DNA of 64,000 nt, taken from positions 5,196,501 to 5,260,500 of the forward strand of contig NW_023503608.1 in the NCBI RefSeq assembly GCF_014529535.1, in the 5' to 3' direction. The notes beneath the pieces are model-generated. The model ran no database searches, had not been told where the DNA came from, and worked only from the letters and a program-made list of their open reading frames with translations. Below, piece after piece: positions 13,414-24,300 of this stretch (position 1 is the stretch's first letter; each line of letters opens with the position of its first letter). The position numbers and the translations under genes are program-made. This DNA comes from Bradysia coprophila (lineage: Eukaryota > Arthropoda > Insecta > Diptera > Sciaridae).

Positions 13414-15861
13414 CAAAGAATGATGCGACAAAGTTGAATATTCGTTGCACAAAAAAACCTGTGTTGGTAAGACTGATTTTGAGCTAGTGTTGTATGGGAA
13501 CAGTTTAGTGTCATCTAGAGTAGCTTCATTTAACTGTAAAATTTAAATCAGTGTGACCAGCTAAGGTTTTTTTGGCCTATGTTTTTCTTCTACATGTCGT
13601 ACAACTCTCATTCATATATGACCATATCTCAGTAAAGTGGCTGGACCACGAGTGAAATGTGTTAAAACAAGTGTCAAGGTCGGTTTGAGGCCAACAATGA
13701 ATTTATCGATGTGTTCGTCATACATAAACCGTTGAAAGTGATAAAATTTTGACTTACAGCAGCTGTTACTTCGTCATTAGGTGACAGAGTAATTATTTTG
13801 CACAAAAGATATTGATCCCTCTATCTATCATAATTTCATCGAGCATGAGTCCTCACACCTCATCTAGCCCTTCACGACAACTTTGCCAGTTTTCCAAAAT
13901 TGATAAGTATATTTCCATGTAAAACGTGACGCGCGGTGAAGATCAACCGAAAATTGGTAATTCTGACAGACTAGCATTGCCAATTCAAGGCAAAGGTGAG
14001 GTCCTGACCTAAGTTTGTAATTTATTTAGCAAATCAAAGCTCAAAACATCACCGTTTCTAGACGTACGTTCGAGTTAAAATCGAATAAAAATCAATTGCC
14101 AACTTATTGTGTAAACGGAAAACAAGAATCGAAGTTCAAAATCAAGAATGGAGAAGACGTTCTTCTGGTTTGTATTAAACGTAAAATGCAACTCAACATT
14201 CCATAAATATATTGTTTCATTTTCAATTCTTAAAGCACTCTTCTAACCGTTACACATTTTAATTAAAGTGTATCAGCTTTAGAGGTCAATCAGAGAAAAA
14301 TCGGATAACTCGCCACACAAAGATTAATTCGCATTTTCTCTCGGCTTATCGGGCGAGAGAATGAAAATAGGTTTCGGATGTAATTTCGTAAATGGCAACT
14401 TACTTAATTTTTTAATTGTTGATTCCAAATCGATAATACCAAAATAATCCTTTTTTATGTAATGATATGCACATTATTCGGCACTGAACTGTTTAGTATC
14501 AAGTACCGAAGTATTTCAATATTTTTTCTTATTGTCTAAATTTGAAAGATAAAATTCATATTTGCTGACTGGAAATTTATTTGTTAAAAGAAAAAAATCA
14601 ATTCGCAAATATTAAATTTTCAATTCCTTTATCTGAGCGAACACCAATTGGTAAAACAAACAACCGATCTTTTCCACAGTCAGATTTAAACTAAATCATT
14701 GGCACACAATCAACGTATCAAACTATATGCGAATAATATGATAAACAAGAAATAAAAAAAAATAAAAATATAAAACGCGTACAATAAAAAAAAAAGAATC
14801 TGCCATTCACAAGTGTGTAGTGCAGGAACTGGAGGAACCTCTTTTCCATATGTTTCTCCGCGGCTGTTTGTTTTTTAACTCTATATAAACGTTCCGTCTA
14901 TATGGATTAAGCATCATGCTCCGGTGTGTGCGTATTTTCTTTTGGTTCTCGTTCTATACTGGCTCCATAATATTCAATCCATTTTTTGTTTTGATCAAGG
15001 TAAGCATTATAAGGTGAAATTATAAACAGTTATAACGACCATTTCGATATTTATATGCACTCTCAGCAACACTTTCTGTACCAACTTGCGATTGTGGTCT
15101 GAATTCAGCAGAATAGAATACGGAAAAGTATTTCAAGCTCATTTTCTACTTTCGTTGAAAGTATCAATTAGCTTTCTTTGTGCAGGAAAAGTTGGAAGAG
15201 TTTGAAACGAAAGCTCTAAGCTCGTTTTAAAGTTCGTGGGTATGGGTACAAGTGAAATAATTTGATTGTTATAGAACTTTAGTTAATTTCAACATTACAG
15301 TGAAAGGCAGCGAATTTTCAGCATGAATTTCAGCTGTTTTTCAGCTGATCCACACAAACAATAAAAACTGTTTCTAGGTCTTTATACGGTTCACCACTTC
15401 CACGCGCGTGCTTGCAGCAGCTTCAACCATATAAACAAGTATACAAAGTTTTGATTGTATGTGTGAATCAGCTAAAAAAACAGCTGAAGCAAATTCATGC
15501 TGAAAGTTCACTGCCTCTGACTGTAACTACAATTGCAAGAAATTTAATTCAATCTTCTTGAGCTTCTGAGACCTTAAGAAGAGACACGTAAGAGCTGTTT
15601 GAGCGAAAAATTCTTGAGAAAAGTCTCGAGATTCCTTTAATGATGATATTATGAACTTTTAGACTGTGCATTTTGAGCCCCCAATAAAAGTCACTACTGG
15701 TTCGGCGAATGTCAATCTCATTTTAAAATAAGCACATCAACAGTGTATTATTATATTACTTCTTTTGATCTATTATGTTTTGACAGGTTTCGAGAGATTG
15801 ATGCGAAATCCTTTATTGCGAAAATTCTTCTAGTATGAACGGAGCAGTGCCGTGATTTGAT

Positions 15862-16023
15862 CAAAGCAGCAAGCACGGTAACAGATAAAAGTGGAGTATT
15901 TAGTCACGACAGTGTACTATGTACTATGCAATTCCACACACTATTTGAACATCATCATGCGAGGAGAGTAAAAACCACTCAAATTGACATTGGCAATGCT
16001 CCACTACTATGCTAGGTGCTTTG
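15862..16023. mobile_element. degenerate MITE, CAAAGCACC family
   Basis: The left end CAAAGCAGCAAGCACGGTAA and the right end TGCTAGGTGCTTTG match the ends of the better preserved copies at 20767-20954 and 47962-48147. The interior is much diverged and no target duplication is visible, so this looks like an old copy. Confidence 0.5.
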
Positions 16024-17076
16024 ACCTGACGAAAATGCCGCCACATATAATCTTAAAAGAGAGTTCTAAATTCTTTCATCGATTCACAACCTACCAACCA
16101 TACCTGGAGGAAATTTCGAACAAAATTACGTAAAATATGTGGTTCCAACATGTAACACGAAATGTTTATTGGTATATGTTTGCCCTCTTAATTAGGAGGG
16201 CAAATTGAACTATCAAAAGCGTCAACGCATACATGTACTGATGTAAAATTATACGAAATGTGCATCTTATACAAACTGATGTTATGTTGGGACCACATTT
16301 CGTCGTACAAATTTCCTCTCTGGGTATAATTACTCTTAGTTCACAACTCTCGTCTGAATCGTGATCGTGAACACAAAACCGTTTCCTATAAACGTTTTCA
16401 GATTCATCAATGTGGAAAATGAGATGCGTATCAATGATAGAATCGTCAGAACCATTACAGTAATGTTTTTGTTTGGTTCAGCTGTAATAATATTAATTAT
16501 AAATTCGCTCGCTTAGCACACTGATTAATGTTTCGGTAACGCCAGCAATTACGTAAGGCAAATTTGTGCATGTGGGTTTATGGCATTTTTGGTCGACTGG
16601 GCTCGGTATATATATATTGAAACTGTGTCATATGTTCGAATGTTTGTGAGTGAGTAAGAACCACTTGAAAAATTTCAATCGATACGAATAGTTTCCGTTA
16701 AATATTGAGAAATATTGTCCTGCAGTGACAAAGTGACAAAAGTGCGTCAATTTTAAGTATATTTGTAGCATAGATACGATAGATACCTTGAACATCTGTC
16801 GTTCTACAGTGTTCTTTTGTAGTATAAATAGCTGATACATACCGAGATAAAATAAAAATGAAAAATTATGTTCTTAAGCGTTTACAGACCTCACTGCCCT
16901 CACTGCATCGGCTCACACAGAATTTACTTTAAGACCCAAAATTTCATCCCATTCGTTATCCGGTAAAGAACTCTAATATTTAAAGAACTTTAAGGTACTT
17001 CAAAGAACTATCATATCAGCAAGAACGAACTAAATTCAGAGATAAGAGGACATGATATCAGGGACGATTTCGGTTT

Positions 17077-17765
17077 CTATTCATCTGTTTTATTATCCAT
17101 AATGAGTTCCAATCGCAGATTACAATTCATAATTTCATGGGCATTTTCTATAGAAACTATTTTATGTACTTTGATGGCCGGAACATAATTTTTGGTAACA
17201 ATCGAATGGTAGCTCTCGTGTAGAACACCATTTAATTCCTCGGAAACGCATCTGCAATTCGGTAAAAAATTAAATTGTCATTGGTGTGTGAACAGATATC
17301 ATCACATACACGAACCTTGTTCGAAATACGTCTAGCGATGTCGTACACGGAATGGATGAAACATCATAGGAAAATTGCATTGTTTTGTCGTAAAGAACAG
17401 ATTCTCCGAATACTTCCACAAAGCAGTCTGTTTGAGGTCCCTGTTCGCTAAGGTTGGTTAATAGTAACACTTTCTGCACATTGTCGGGTAGTTGAAGATT
17501 GCTGATGTGAAACAACAAAATTTGTAAAACAAAACACTTTGGGTAAAACGTTCAATATTGAGGTCTCTTACGGGCTCAAAGATGTAATACGAATATTGCC
17601 TAAGAAATAGACACCACGATCAATTGTACAATATCCGATGACCGCACACTTCCCGTAATGTAAATCTTCAGGGTTGACATTAAGCGAAAAGTCTTCAACC
17701 AGCAGTTTCTTGTAGAAATCACAAAAAGTGATTTTCTTTTCGTTTGATGGTTGTCGAGACCCCAT
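17077..17765 (-). CDS. small 3-exon protein, 184 aa, possible OB-fold
   Basis: Exons on the minus strand are 17572-17765, 17316-17501 and 17077-17251, with GT-AG introns of 70 and 64 nt. The sum is 555 nt in frame, from ATG to TAG. I do not recognise the protein for certain. It has alternating beta-like stretches (GKCAVIGYC, VYFLGNIRI, KVLLLTNL, DCFVEVFGE) and a late YVPAIKVHKIV segment. The pattern and size recall small OB-fold proteins such as TEN1-like or telomere-capping subunits. That is an impression only; a profile-profile search would decide. It lies 268 bp downstream of SLIMP on the same strand. An AATAAA (17088-17093, read on minus) sits inside the last codons, so the real poly(A) signal may overlap the coding end. 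Confidence 0.7.
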
Positions 17766-18032
17766 CGTTTACATGTTTTGTTTTGAAAGATTTTGCATTT
17801 CGACATAAGGAACTAGATGTATCGAATCATATGAACAGCTGGTTATCTATGATCGACAACGACTACAAAATATTAACGAGAGCTGGTTAAAAGTACTCGC
17901 TTTAAGTACTTTTCCCTTAGTTAACTTAAATTCAAATTCTCGTTTTTTGTTTAAACTTTCACCTCGACTGTCCATAGAGTAGATGATGTTCCACAAATGA
18001 AATGGCAACATTTCGGTCAACTTAACAAAAAC

Positions 18033-18038
18033 TTTATT
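18033..18038 (-). terminator. poly(A) signal overlapping the SLIMP stop codon
   Basis: The minus strand reads AATAAA with the TAA stop inside it. No other AATAAA lies close downstream before the next gene, so the 3' UTR is probably very short. Confidence 0.5.
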
Positions 18039-19350
18039 TGAAATGAGATAGTATCGCTGGTGCGCTGAGCGCACCTTTCTCTTCCAATAGAATTGCTATA
18101 AACCTAGTAACATTGATTACATTACCCGAAATTAAATGAGAAAATTTAAACTTAGAACGACTGTCCTCCTTGAAAGCGATCAATAGTCGTCTACTGATAA
18201 AATCACCGTAACTACTCAAATGACCCATCGGAACAAAACATTTTCGATGAGGTGAATACACTTCAAAGTCAGCTCTAAATTGTTCAGCCTGCGCCAATTC
18301 GTCTGCAGTTACATATCTCACCCGAAAAGTTCTGTCCAGACGTTGGTAAAATTTAATCATTTGTTCCAGTGTTTCATCGAATTGACGCAGCGATTCCGAT
18401 TCATCGATGGTCATACTGAACAATTGAACATTCGTTGTTTGACACGTCGAATACAGTCCTTGGTCGATGGACGCTGTGTCTGCAAGCGAAAAGCTTTTCC
18501 CACTCGACACAAACTTTAACGGCAGACGACTTCGATAGACTAGCAACTTTGTAACGAAGCCCAAAAAACTGAGCATCGAACCGCTGCCAGCCAGATGTAA
18601 ACGATTGAATTTATTCTTTGGGTCGTCCTCAATGATTTCCAATAAATCGTTCAAACGGATTCCAGCTCCTTCGGCCAGAATACTCCTCACGAAATCAGGA
18701 TTCGAAAACGGTGCGAATCCGAACGAACGGAACATTTTCTTGCAATGTAACGGAAGTTGCAATTCGCATTTCGCTGCGTCGCTTTTCAGGAAATAGCAAA
18801 ATGGATCATGATGTTCCAGGTAATTCACCTTGTCCAGATGATTTTCTGCACCGTCGATGCTTCGTTGACTAGAGTAGCTGAAACGAATTTCACTTGTATC
18901 GAGTGGTGTGCGTTCGTGTATGTCATTCGGTAGATCCAGGAATTTCTCTAACAATGCATCGTCATAAGCCTTTATATCCTCTGCCAGCGCTTTGAACTCT
19001 GTCTTTGTCTTAGCTGCATCCAACTTCAATGACTTCAGCAAAGATTCAATGCCCTCTGCCGTTCGATCGGCATTCGAATAGGAGGTTAATATATCCTTTA
19101 TCTTCTGATCCAATCGTGCCAATTCGCTCCTTTTTGTTGACAGGTCCAATGTACGGAGCAGATACAATTCATTCAGGTCGATATTCAATTTTCGTTGCCG
19201 GATGTTATGTTCAAGTTTCTGTTTGTCGTGAAGCTTTGCAACAAAATCGATATACGGTTTTACGCCGGCATGGTTTCTCTGGCCGGTAACTGAGAATGAA
19301 GATGCATTACGCTGAACTGTACGGCAAATTAGAGGTAGTTTTAGTAGCAT
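18034..19350 (-). CDS. Slimp: SLIMP, seryl-tRNA synthetase-like insect mitochondrial protein
   Basis: One uninterrupted frame of 438 aa with an ATG start. Residues 1-22 are hydrophobic and basic with Arg and Ser, as in a mitochondrial targeting peptide. Residues about 40-135 are a long charged helical arm like the tRNA-binding coiled coil of SerRS. LPNDIH (140-145) corresponds to the conserved segment joining arm and core, and 150-435 is a divergent class-II-synthetase-like core. In Drosophila, SLIMP is a SerRS paralogue that no longer charges tRNA, is essential, and works in mitochondria with SerRS2 and the LON protease; that role is transferred by homology. Length is close to the fly protein. 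The stop codon lies inside an AATAAA (AAATAAAG, read on minus), so the poly(A) signal overlaps the end of the frame. Confidence 0.88.
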   Translation of the reverse strand: MLLKLPLICRTVQRNASSFSVTGQRNHAGVKPYIDFVAKLHDKQKLEHNIRQRKLNIDLNELYLLRTLDLSTKRSELARLDQKIKDILTSYSNADRTAEGIESLLKSLKLDAAKTKTEFKALAEDIKAYDDALLEKFLDLPNDIHERTPLDTSEIRFSYSSQRSIDGAENHLDKVNYLEHHDPFCYFLKSDAAKCELQLPLHCKKMFRSFGFAPFSNPDFVRSILAEGAGIRLNDLLEIIEDDPKNKFNRLHLAGSGSMLSFLGFVTKLLVYRSRLPLKFVSSGKSFSLADTASIDQGLYSTCQTTNVQLFSMTIDESESLRQFDETLEQMIKFYQRLDRTFRVRYVTADELAQAEQFRADFEVYSPHRKCFVPMGHLSSYGDFISRRLLIAFKEDSRSKFKFSHLISGNVINVTRFIAILLEEKGALSAPAILSHFK

Positions 19351-19799
19351 TATTCATGCTAAATTCACCGGAAAATGTTGGAGAATGATGCAACACAACC
19401 AATGTTTTGTATTATATGACAGTAGCTGTTACAGCTGTTACCTCTGTTACCTCTACTCGGTCCTCTCTGTCTCTCTCTTATAGCATTTGTGTTTGATGAC
19501 TGACATTCGTGGAGAATAAGTTTAATGTAGACATACGTTTGGGCACCAAATTCAAATATTTCGCCCGTTTACAAAGTCTCTGTGAGGATTCTTTCGAAGA
19601 TCGACTTCCGAAAATCGGGCCAATTTTTCTTGTAGCAATGGCTTATGTCTACACTGTATCAAAAATACCCTGAGCCTATCAATACTACTGTATTTGGGGT
19701 ATAATTGTAAAGTTACGTTAAGCCCTCTAGAGGTTCTAGAAGTCGATCTTATAATGATTACCTCTGTGACCTCTGGGTCGACTTTAGACGAATGAACGT

Positions 19800-19960
19800 C
19801 AACACAAGGTATGGTCAAATGTCAAACTTTGTATGGAGCGGAGGACATAGTGATTTCATATAAACAAACTCACCTCTCATGAGAGGTGAGTTTGTTTATA
19901 TGAAATCGCCATGTCCTCCGGTTTGTATGAACAGACCATACCTGGTTTATACTTTCATTG
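19800..19960. mobile_element. foldback MITE, CAATGAAAGTA family, copy 2
   Basis: The element is 161 bp long with a perfect 8-bp target duplication CTTTAGAC (19792-19799 and 19961-19968). The outer ends and GGTATGGTC and GGAGGACAT blocks match copy 1, but the core is a different palindrome centred on CCTCTCATGAGAGG with about 33-bp arms. The left terminus has diverged (GAATGAACGTC). Confidence 0.8.
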
Positions 19961-20216
19961 CTTTAGACCACATATCTGTTTTATACTTTGATTGGAAGCA
20001 AATCACACCAATGAAAGTAATCAGAAAAATCAGCTGTTGCAAATCAGGCACGCTAGCAAAATTTAGTGAGTGTCCTCTCATGAGAGGTGAGTTTGTTTAT
20101 ATGAAATCGCCATGTCCTCCGGTTTGTATGAACAGACCATACCTGGTTTATACTTTCATTGCTTTAGACCACATATCTGTTTTATACTTTGATTGGAAGC
20201 AAATCACACCAATGAA
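19872..20216. repeat. direct duplication of about 144 bp, offset 201 bp
   Basis: The right half of the 19800-19960 MITE plus about 55 bp of flank (to CAATGAAAGTA) is repeated without visible differences 201 bp downstream. The second copy begins at the apex of the MITE palindrome (CTCATGAG) and runs straight into the 20210 MITE. Near-identity implies a recent event or an assembly artefact. Confidence 0.8.
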
Positions 20217-20584
20217 AGTAGATAACAGGTATGGTCGATCGCCGAATTCATCTTAAACGCACTCACATTTTATGTCAAAATAATATGAAAATGAGTGCGT
20301 TTAAGTACGAAAATCAAATTTTTATGTCCTCCGGGCCAATGAAAGTAAATAGATAGGTATGGCCAAACGTTCAAATTTGTTCTAGCCGGAGCACATACGG
20401 ATTTGCATGGCGCCACCTCAAACGAACTCATTTCTAGTGCAAATTTCCACTAGAAATGAGTTCGTTTGAGGTGGCGCCATGCAAATCCGTATGTGCTCCG
20501 ACTTGTATGGACTGGCCATACCTACTTATCTACTTTCATTGCTCCGGGCCGACAATAGACCATACCTGTTTTACACTTTCATTG
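20210..20584. mobile_element. foldback MITE, CAATGAAAGTA family, copy 3, interrupted
   Basis: The left part (20210-20336) is almost identical to copy 1 at 11651, including its core hairpin. The right part resumes at about 20542 after a nested element. The flanks AATCACAC and AATGACAC are an 8-bp target duplication with one mismatch. Confidence 0.8.
20337..20541. mobile_element. nested foldback MITE with a perfect 53-bp hairpin
   Basis: The element is 205 bp long with ends CAATGAAAGTAAATAGATAG and its complement, and an 8-bp target duplication CTCCGGGC taken from the host MITE (20329-20336 and 20542-20549). The core arms 20387-20439 and 20448-20500 are perfectly complementary over 53 bp with an 8-nt loop. 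This implies a very recent origin or active upkeep. Confidence 0.85.
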
Positions 20585-20766
20585 AATGACACAACTTGAT
20601 ACAAGCTGTGGCAATTTTTTTTAACCTGCCACATACGGCCATTCATCTGTTATCGATAATGACGACAAAAATAAATGAATTTGGGTTCCGGGACGTGAAA
20701 GGACCAGAACCAGAGTCTTTCAATTCGCTTTTATTTTATTATTTATGCTTTTGAAAAGTACCAAAG

Positions 20767-20954
20767 CAAAGCAGCTAGCAGGGTAATAGAAAAAAATAAA
20801 GTAGTACTTTAATCGAAGTATGCGAATATTTCCATACCTTTTTTTTCATAATGTCATTGCAAAATTACCATTAAGGCTGCTAATGGTATTATTGGTATCA
20901 AAAAACTACTCTATTTGACGTGTAAAAATCTCTATTACCCTGCTAGGTGCTTTG
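20767..20954. mobile_element. MITE, CAAAGCACC family, 7-bp target duplication
   Basis: The element is 188 bp, nearly identical to the copy at 47962-48147. The ends are CAAAGCAGCTAGCAGGGTAA and its near-complement, flanked by ACCAAAG at 20760-20766 and 20955-20961. Non-coding; superfamily unresolved. Confidence 0.8.
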
Positions 20955-21360
20955 ACCAAAGTTATACTCATCGTTAAACTCATAGAAACGATGCTAAGAG
21001 GCATTTTTACCGACATCTCTCAAATTTTACACTCGGATAATTTACTGTAGTGCCGAAAAATCAGCTGTTGCAAATCAGGCACGCTAGCAAAATTTAGTGA
21101 GTGTATATTAAAACAAGACGTTGATTCATTCATGCTTTTTCACATATCTTTTTGAAGGAGTGTCCAAATATTGGCAGCGAATAATTTCTTATGACGTAAC
21201 AGGAGAACCTAAGTAGTTCTTTAATGTAGTTGTAAATAATATAAAGTATAAATATAACAAAGCATTTTAGGAACAATTTTTTTCTACAAAAGATGAGCTC
21301 GGTGGGTAAAATTAATGTGTAATCAGTTAATGATGTTCATGAAACATAAAAATTTTTTAA

Positions 21361-24300
21361 ATGAAGGCACCAACCACCGACGGCGGAAGTCGTCCTATGA
21401 AATGCAAAAATAAGAACAAATCTAAATTCACTTGTATTCCGATTGGTCTGACGCAAGGGCAATTCAATTTGAATGCATTTAAAATTGTCGAACAGTTCGT
21501 AACAACCAGTTCACACCATCCTAATCTTTTACGGTGAATTGATATGATTTCATCTTCAGATACAAATGGTTTCAAATGCGTTCGGCATGTTTGATGGCGT
21601 TCTGTCACCTGTATATACAGGATCCGTTGAAATGGACGTCACAGACAATTAACAAGATCCTGATCAACGGAGCAAAGGTGGTTAAAGAAAATTTTGAACA
21701 TGCCAACGACAATGGACCGTTGGACTGTATACTGAATGTTGAAAATTACGTTGCAAAAATTCGGATCGAAGAACCGATAATTCTGGACACGAGTCCATCT
21801 CTAATCGATACTGTGCAGTCGTTTTTCAATAACCATCAGCATGGACTGTTCAGATGCTTGAATTTGTGTTATTTGATTTGGAAAACGAATGAAATCTATT
21901 TCATATTTGACGGTCAAGGCAGTGGCAGTGCTGTAGATGATAAATACGGTTTTGCATCGTTAGTTTGCACGGAATCGACACGAGACGTTAGTAAATTGCT
22001 AAGGACTCTGAGTTCCATAAAGTCGGGCGATTGTTACTCAGTTTCGGCTATAAAAATGAAACATTTCCGAGAAGGAGTTGGTAACTACACTAAGCCACGT
22101 ATACAGTACGTGGGTATGAATCCATACAAAATTGTAAACGACTGTTTTGCAATTCTATCTGGGAAGTTCCATGTCGAATATAACGGATTTCAATCGTTAA
22201 AAATGCGACAATCGATAACAGTCAATTTAATGGCACTGATTTTTCATGCAATTCAACCGGTCAATTCGTGGAACAGTCAACTTATCGACAAAATCATCTT
22301 ACTTGGAACAAAGTTGTTTCATGAATGCAAGAAATCGCCACAGGGTGAAGTGACCATACACCATTTACCTCATACCTATCGTATTCTTGACTACAAATTC
22401 AAGATCGATTACAAACCGTACGATCATTCCGGACAAAGAAGCTATTCGCTGGATGAAATGGAAAAAAACCTGTTAATATATCTGAAACGGGCTTTCCCAG
22501 CGACTGCTAAAAATGCATCAGTTTTCATTCAGACGAACTCAATGACTTTCGCTGTTTGGGAGTCGAACAATTACTTCTATCTATTTGACGCTTATGCACG
22601 GAATCCAGTGGGACAAATAGCTGACGACCAATTCGGTATGGCGTGCATTCAAATGCACAGCAGCTTTGAGTCACTTTGCAATGTTTTGGCAACGAATCTC
22701 CATGCCATCGCGGCAAATGATGGATTCGTGTTACACGGAATAAATGTTACTCTGACGACAAATGATGGGAAACCGGTCGCCGATACCGATTTGGAGTTGA
22801 TAAGCGAATTTCTGGACGATTTATTTTGGACAGAAATGAATAGCATTCAGGAATCGTCTGCGAGAAGCGACGAAATTTGTAATTTGGATGAATCATCAGA
22901 CGACGATATATTCATGGAAACTGTACTTGGCGAAAAACGAACAGCATCAAGCATTCAATCTTCATCTTCGAGATGTAAGTACATGTAGGTATTGATTCAT
23001 TAGGCGGAGACGGTAGACAATGTTAGAGTTACTGCAGCATGTGGAGTGCGGTATGAAATCCGGGAAATTCACAAATGTTGTTCGTAAATTATCGGGTAAT
23101 AATAGTGACAAAACAACAGAGCTCACCTCAAAATCTAAGCAAGAAGTTCATGTCTTTGCTTTTTTTCTTCTTAAAATCCAACAGTTCCACTTCCATGTTA
23201 CACTCAGTAAATTTGAGTATAAAGGGAATTATACTAACATATGAAACGTGTAAGACGAAGAAGAACATAGAGTCGCATGAATATTGCTAAGTATTTTGAG
23301 GTGAGTGCAGCGAATTTAAACATTACGGCCGATACTTTCTTAGCGATTTTAAACCATTCCATTTCTTCCATTTTGTAGACTGAACTGTTTTCCATATTTT
23401 CATTCCAGCAACCACATCGTTCGCATCTGAGTCAGAAACTGTAGACAGTAGAACTGATGATTCATCTTCAAGAACAAGCGATTCCAATTCGCAGTCGAAT
23501 GACGACTCAGACTCGCAGGGCAGCAAGACAAAGAAAAGTCGATCCAAATCACCAAAAAAACTTAGAGAAAACGACTCGGATTCTCAGGCTAGTCAGGCTA
23601 AAATAGGTCGATCCAAATCGCCAAAAAATCGAAAAGAAGATGACTCAGACTCTCAGGGTAATCTGGCTAAGAAAGATCGATCTAAATCGCCAAAAAAACG
23701 AAAAGAAAACGGCTCAGACTCTCAGGGTAGTCAGGCAAAGAAAGATCCCGAATCGCCAAAAAATCTGAAAGAAAATAACGAACAGACGATGGATGTAGAT
23801 GTTAAAGAAAAAAGCAAAAAGAAAAGAAACAAAGAGAAGCGAAGTAAAAAACTGAAGAATGAAGCTGATAATGGAGACGATGGACACATACAGAAAGAAG
23901 GAGGCAAAAAGGGAAAAAAGAATGGTAAAGGTGAAGACAAGGATGACAAAGATACATCGAAACAATCCCTAGTGGTAGTCGAGTCGTCTAGTGGAACCGA
24001 GACCAGTATCAGCAAACTACTTAACACTTCGTTCAAAATCTCTGATCGTGTTTTACTTGCCACAGAATGGGGAGACTTTTTTGTCGCTTTTGAGAACAAC
24101 AGCTACTTTCTAGTGGACGGATGCGTATGTGACTACAACGCTTTGATTCGAATTAATTTCACCCAAATGGATAGTTTCAAAAAGATTGACAGCATTGACG
24201 GTATTGTAAGCGAGATAATGCAATCGAAGAATGTGACAATTAGATCAGAAGCTGGAGATGTAAAGGACATCGCTCGGTCGACCGAAATTATTGAAGTGCA

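Larger units (their letters stand above)
11813..17076. other. intergenic, MITE-rich
   Basis: Apart from the TIR elements at 12513-13413 and 15862-16023, no gene is supported. A TATA-like box (TATATAAA, near 14883) is followed at 14916 by an ATG that opens a 28-codon hydrophobic frame ending at a GTAAGC donor near 15001. No continuing exon was found, and the ATG is too close to the TATA box for a normal leader. A small perfect stem (TTCTCTCG/CGAGAGAA) lies near 14336-14361. Confidence 0.5.
19351..21360. other. intergenic MITE cluster with a segmental duplication
   Basis: This gap between two divergent genes holds MITEs at 19800-19960, 20210-20584 (with a nested copy at 20337-20541) and 20767-20954. 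It also has a direct duplication of about 144 bp (near 19872-20015 and 20073-20216, offset 201 bp) and a 50-bp segment repeated at about 20022-20074 and 21055-21104. A CT-rich tract lies near 19450-19480. No gene is seen. Confidence 0.75.

Noticed and set aside
14336-14361. Stem TTCTCTCG...CGAGAGAA resembling a bacterial terminator
   Set aside because: The DNA is eukaryotic and no gene ends here.
14883-15001. TATA box followed by a 28-codon hydrophobic frame and a GTAAGC donor
   Set aside because: ATG lies only about 30 bp from the TATA box and no downstream exon was found.
18280-19289. Plus-strand frames opposite SLIMP
   Set aside because: Antisense shadows of a well supported gene.
19879-20256. 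125-codon frame with an exact internal repeat
   Set aside because: It is made of MITE sequence and its local duplication, not a gene.
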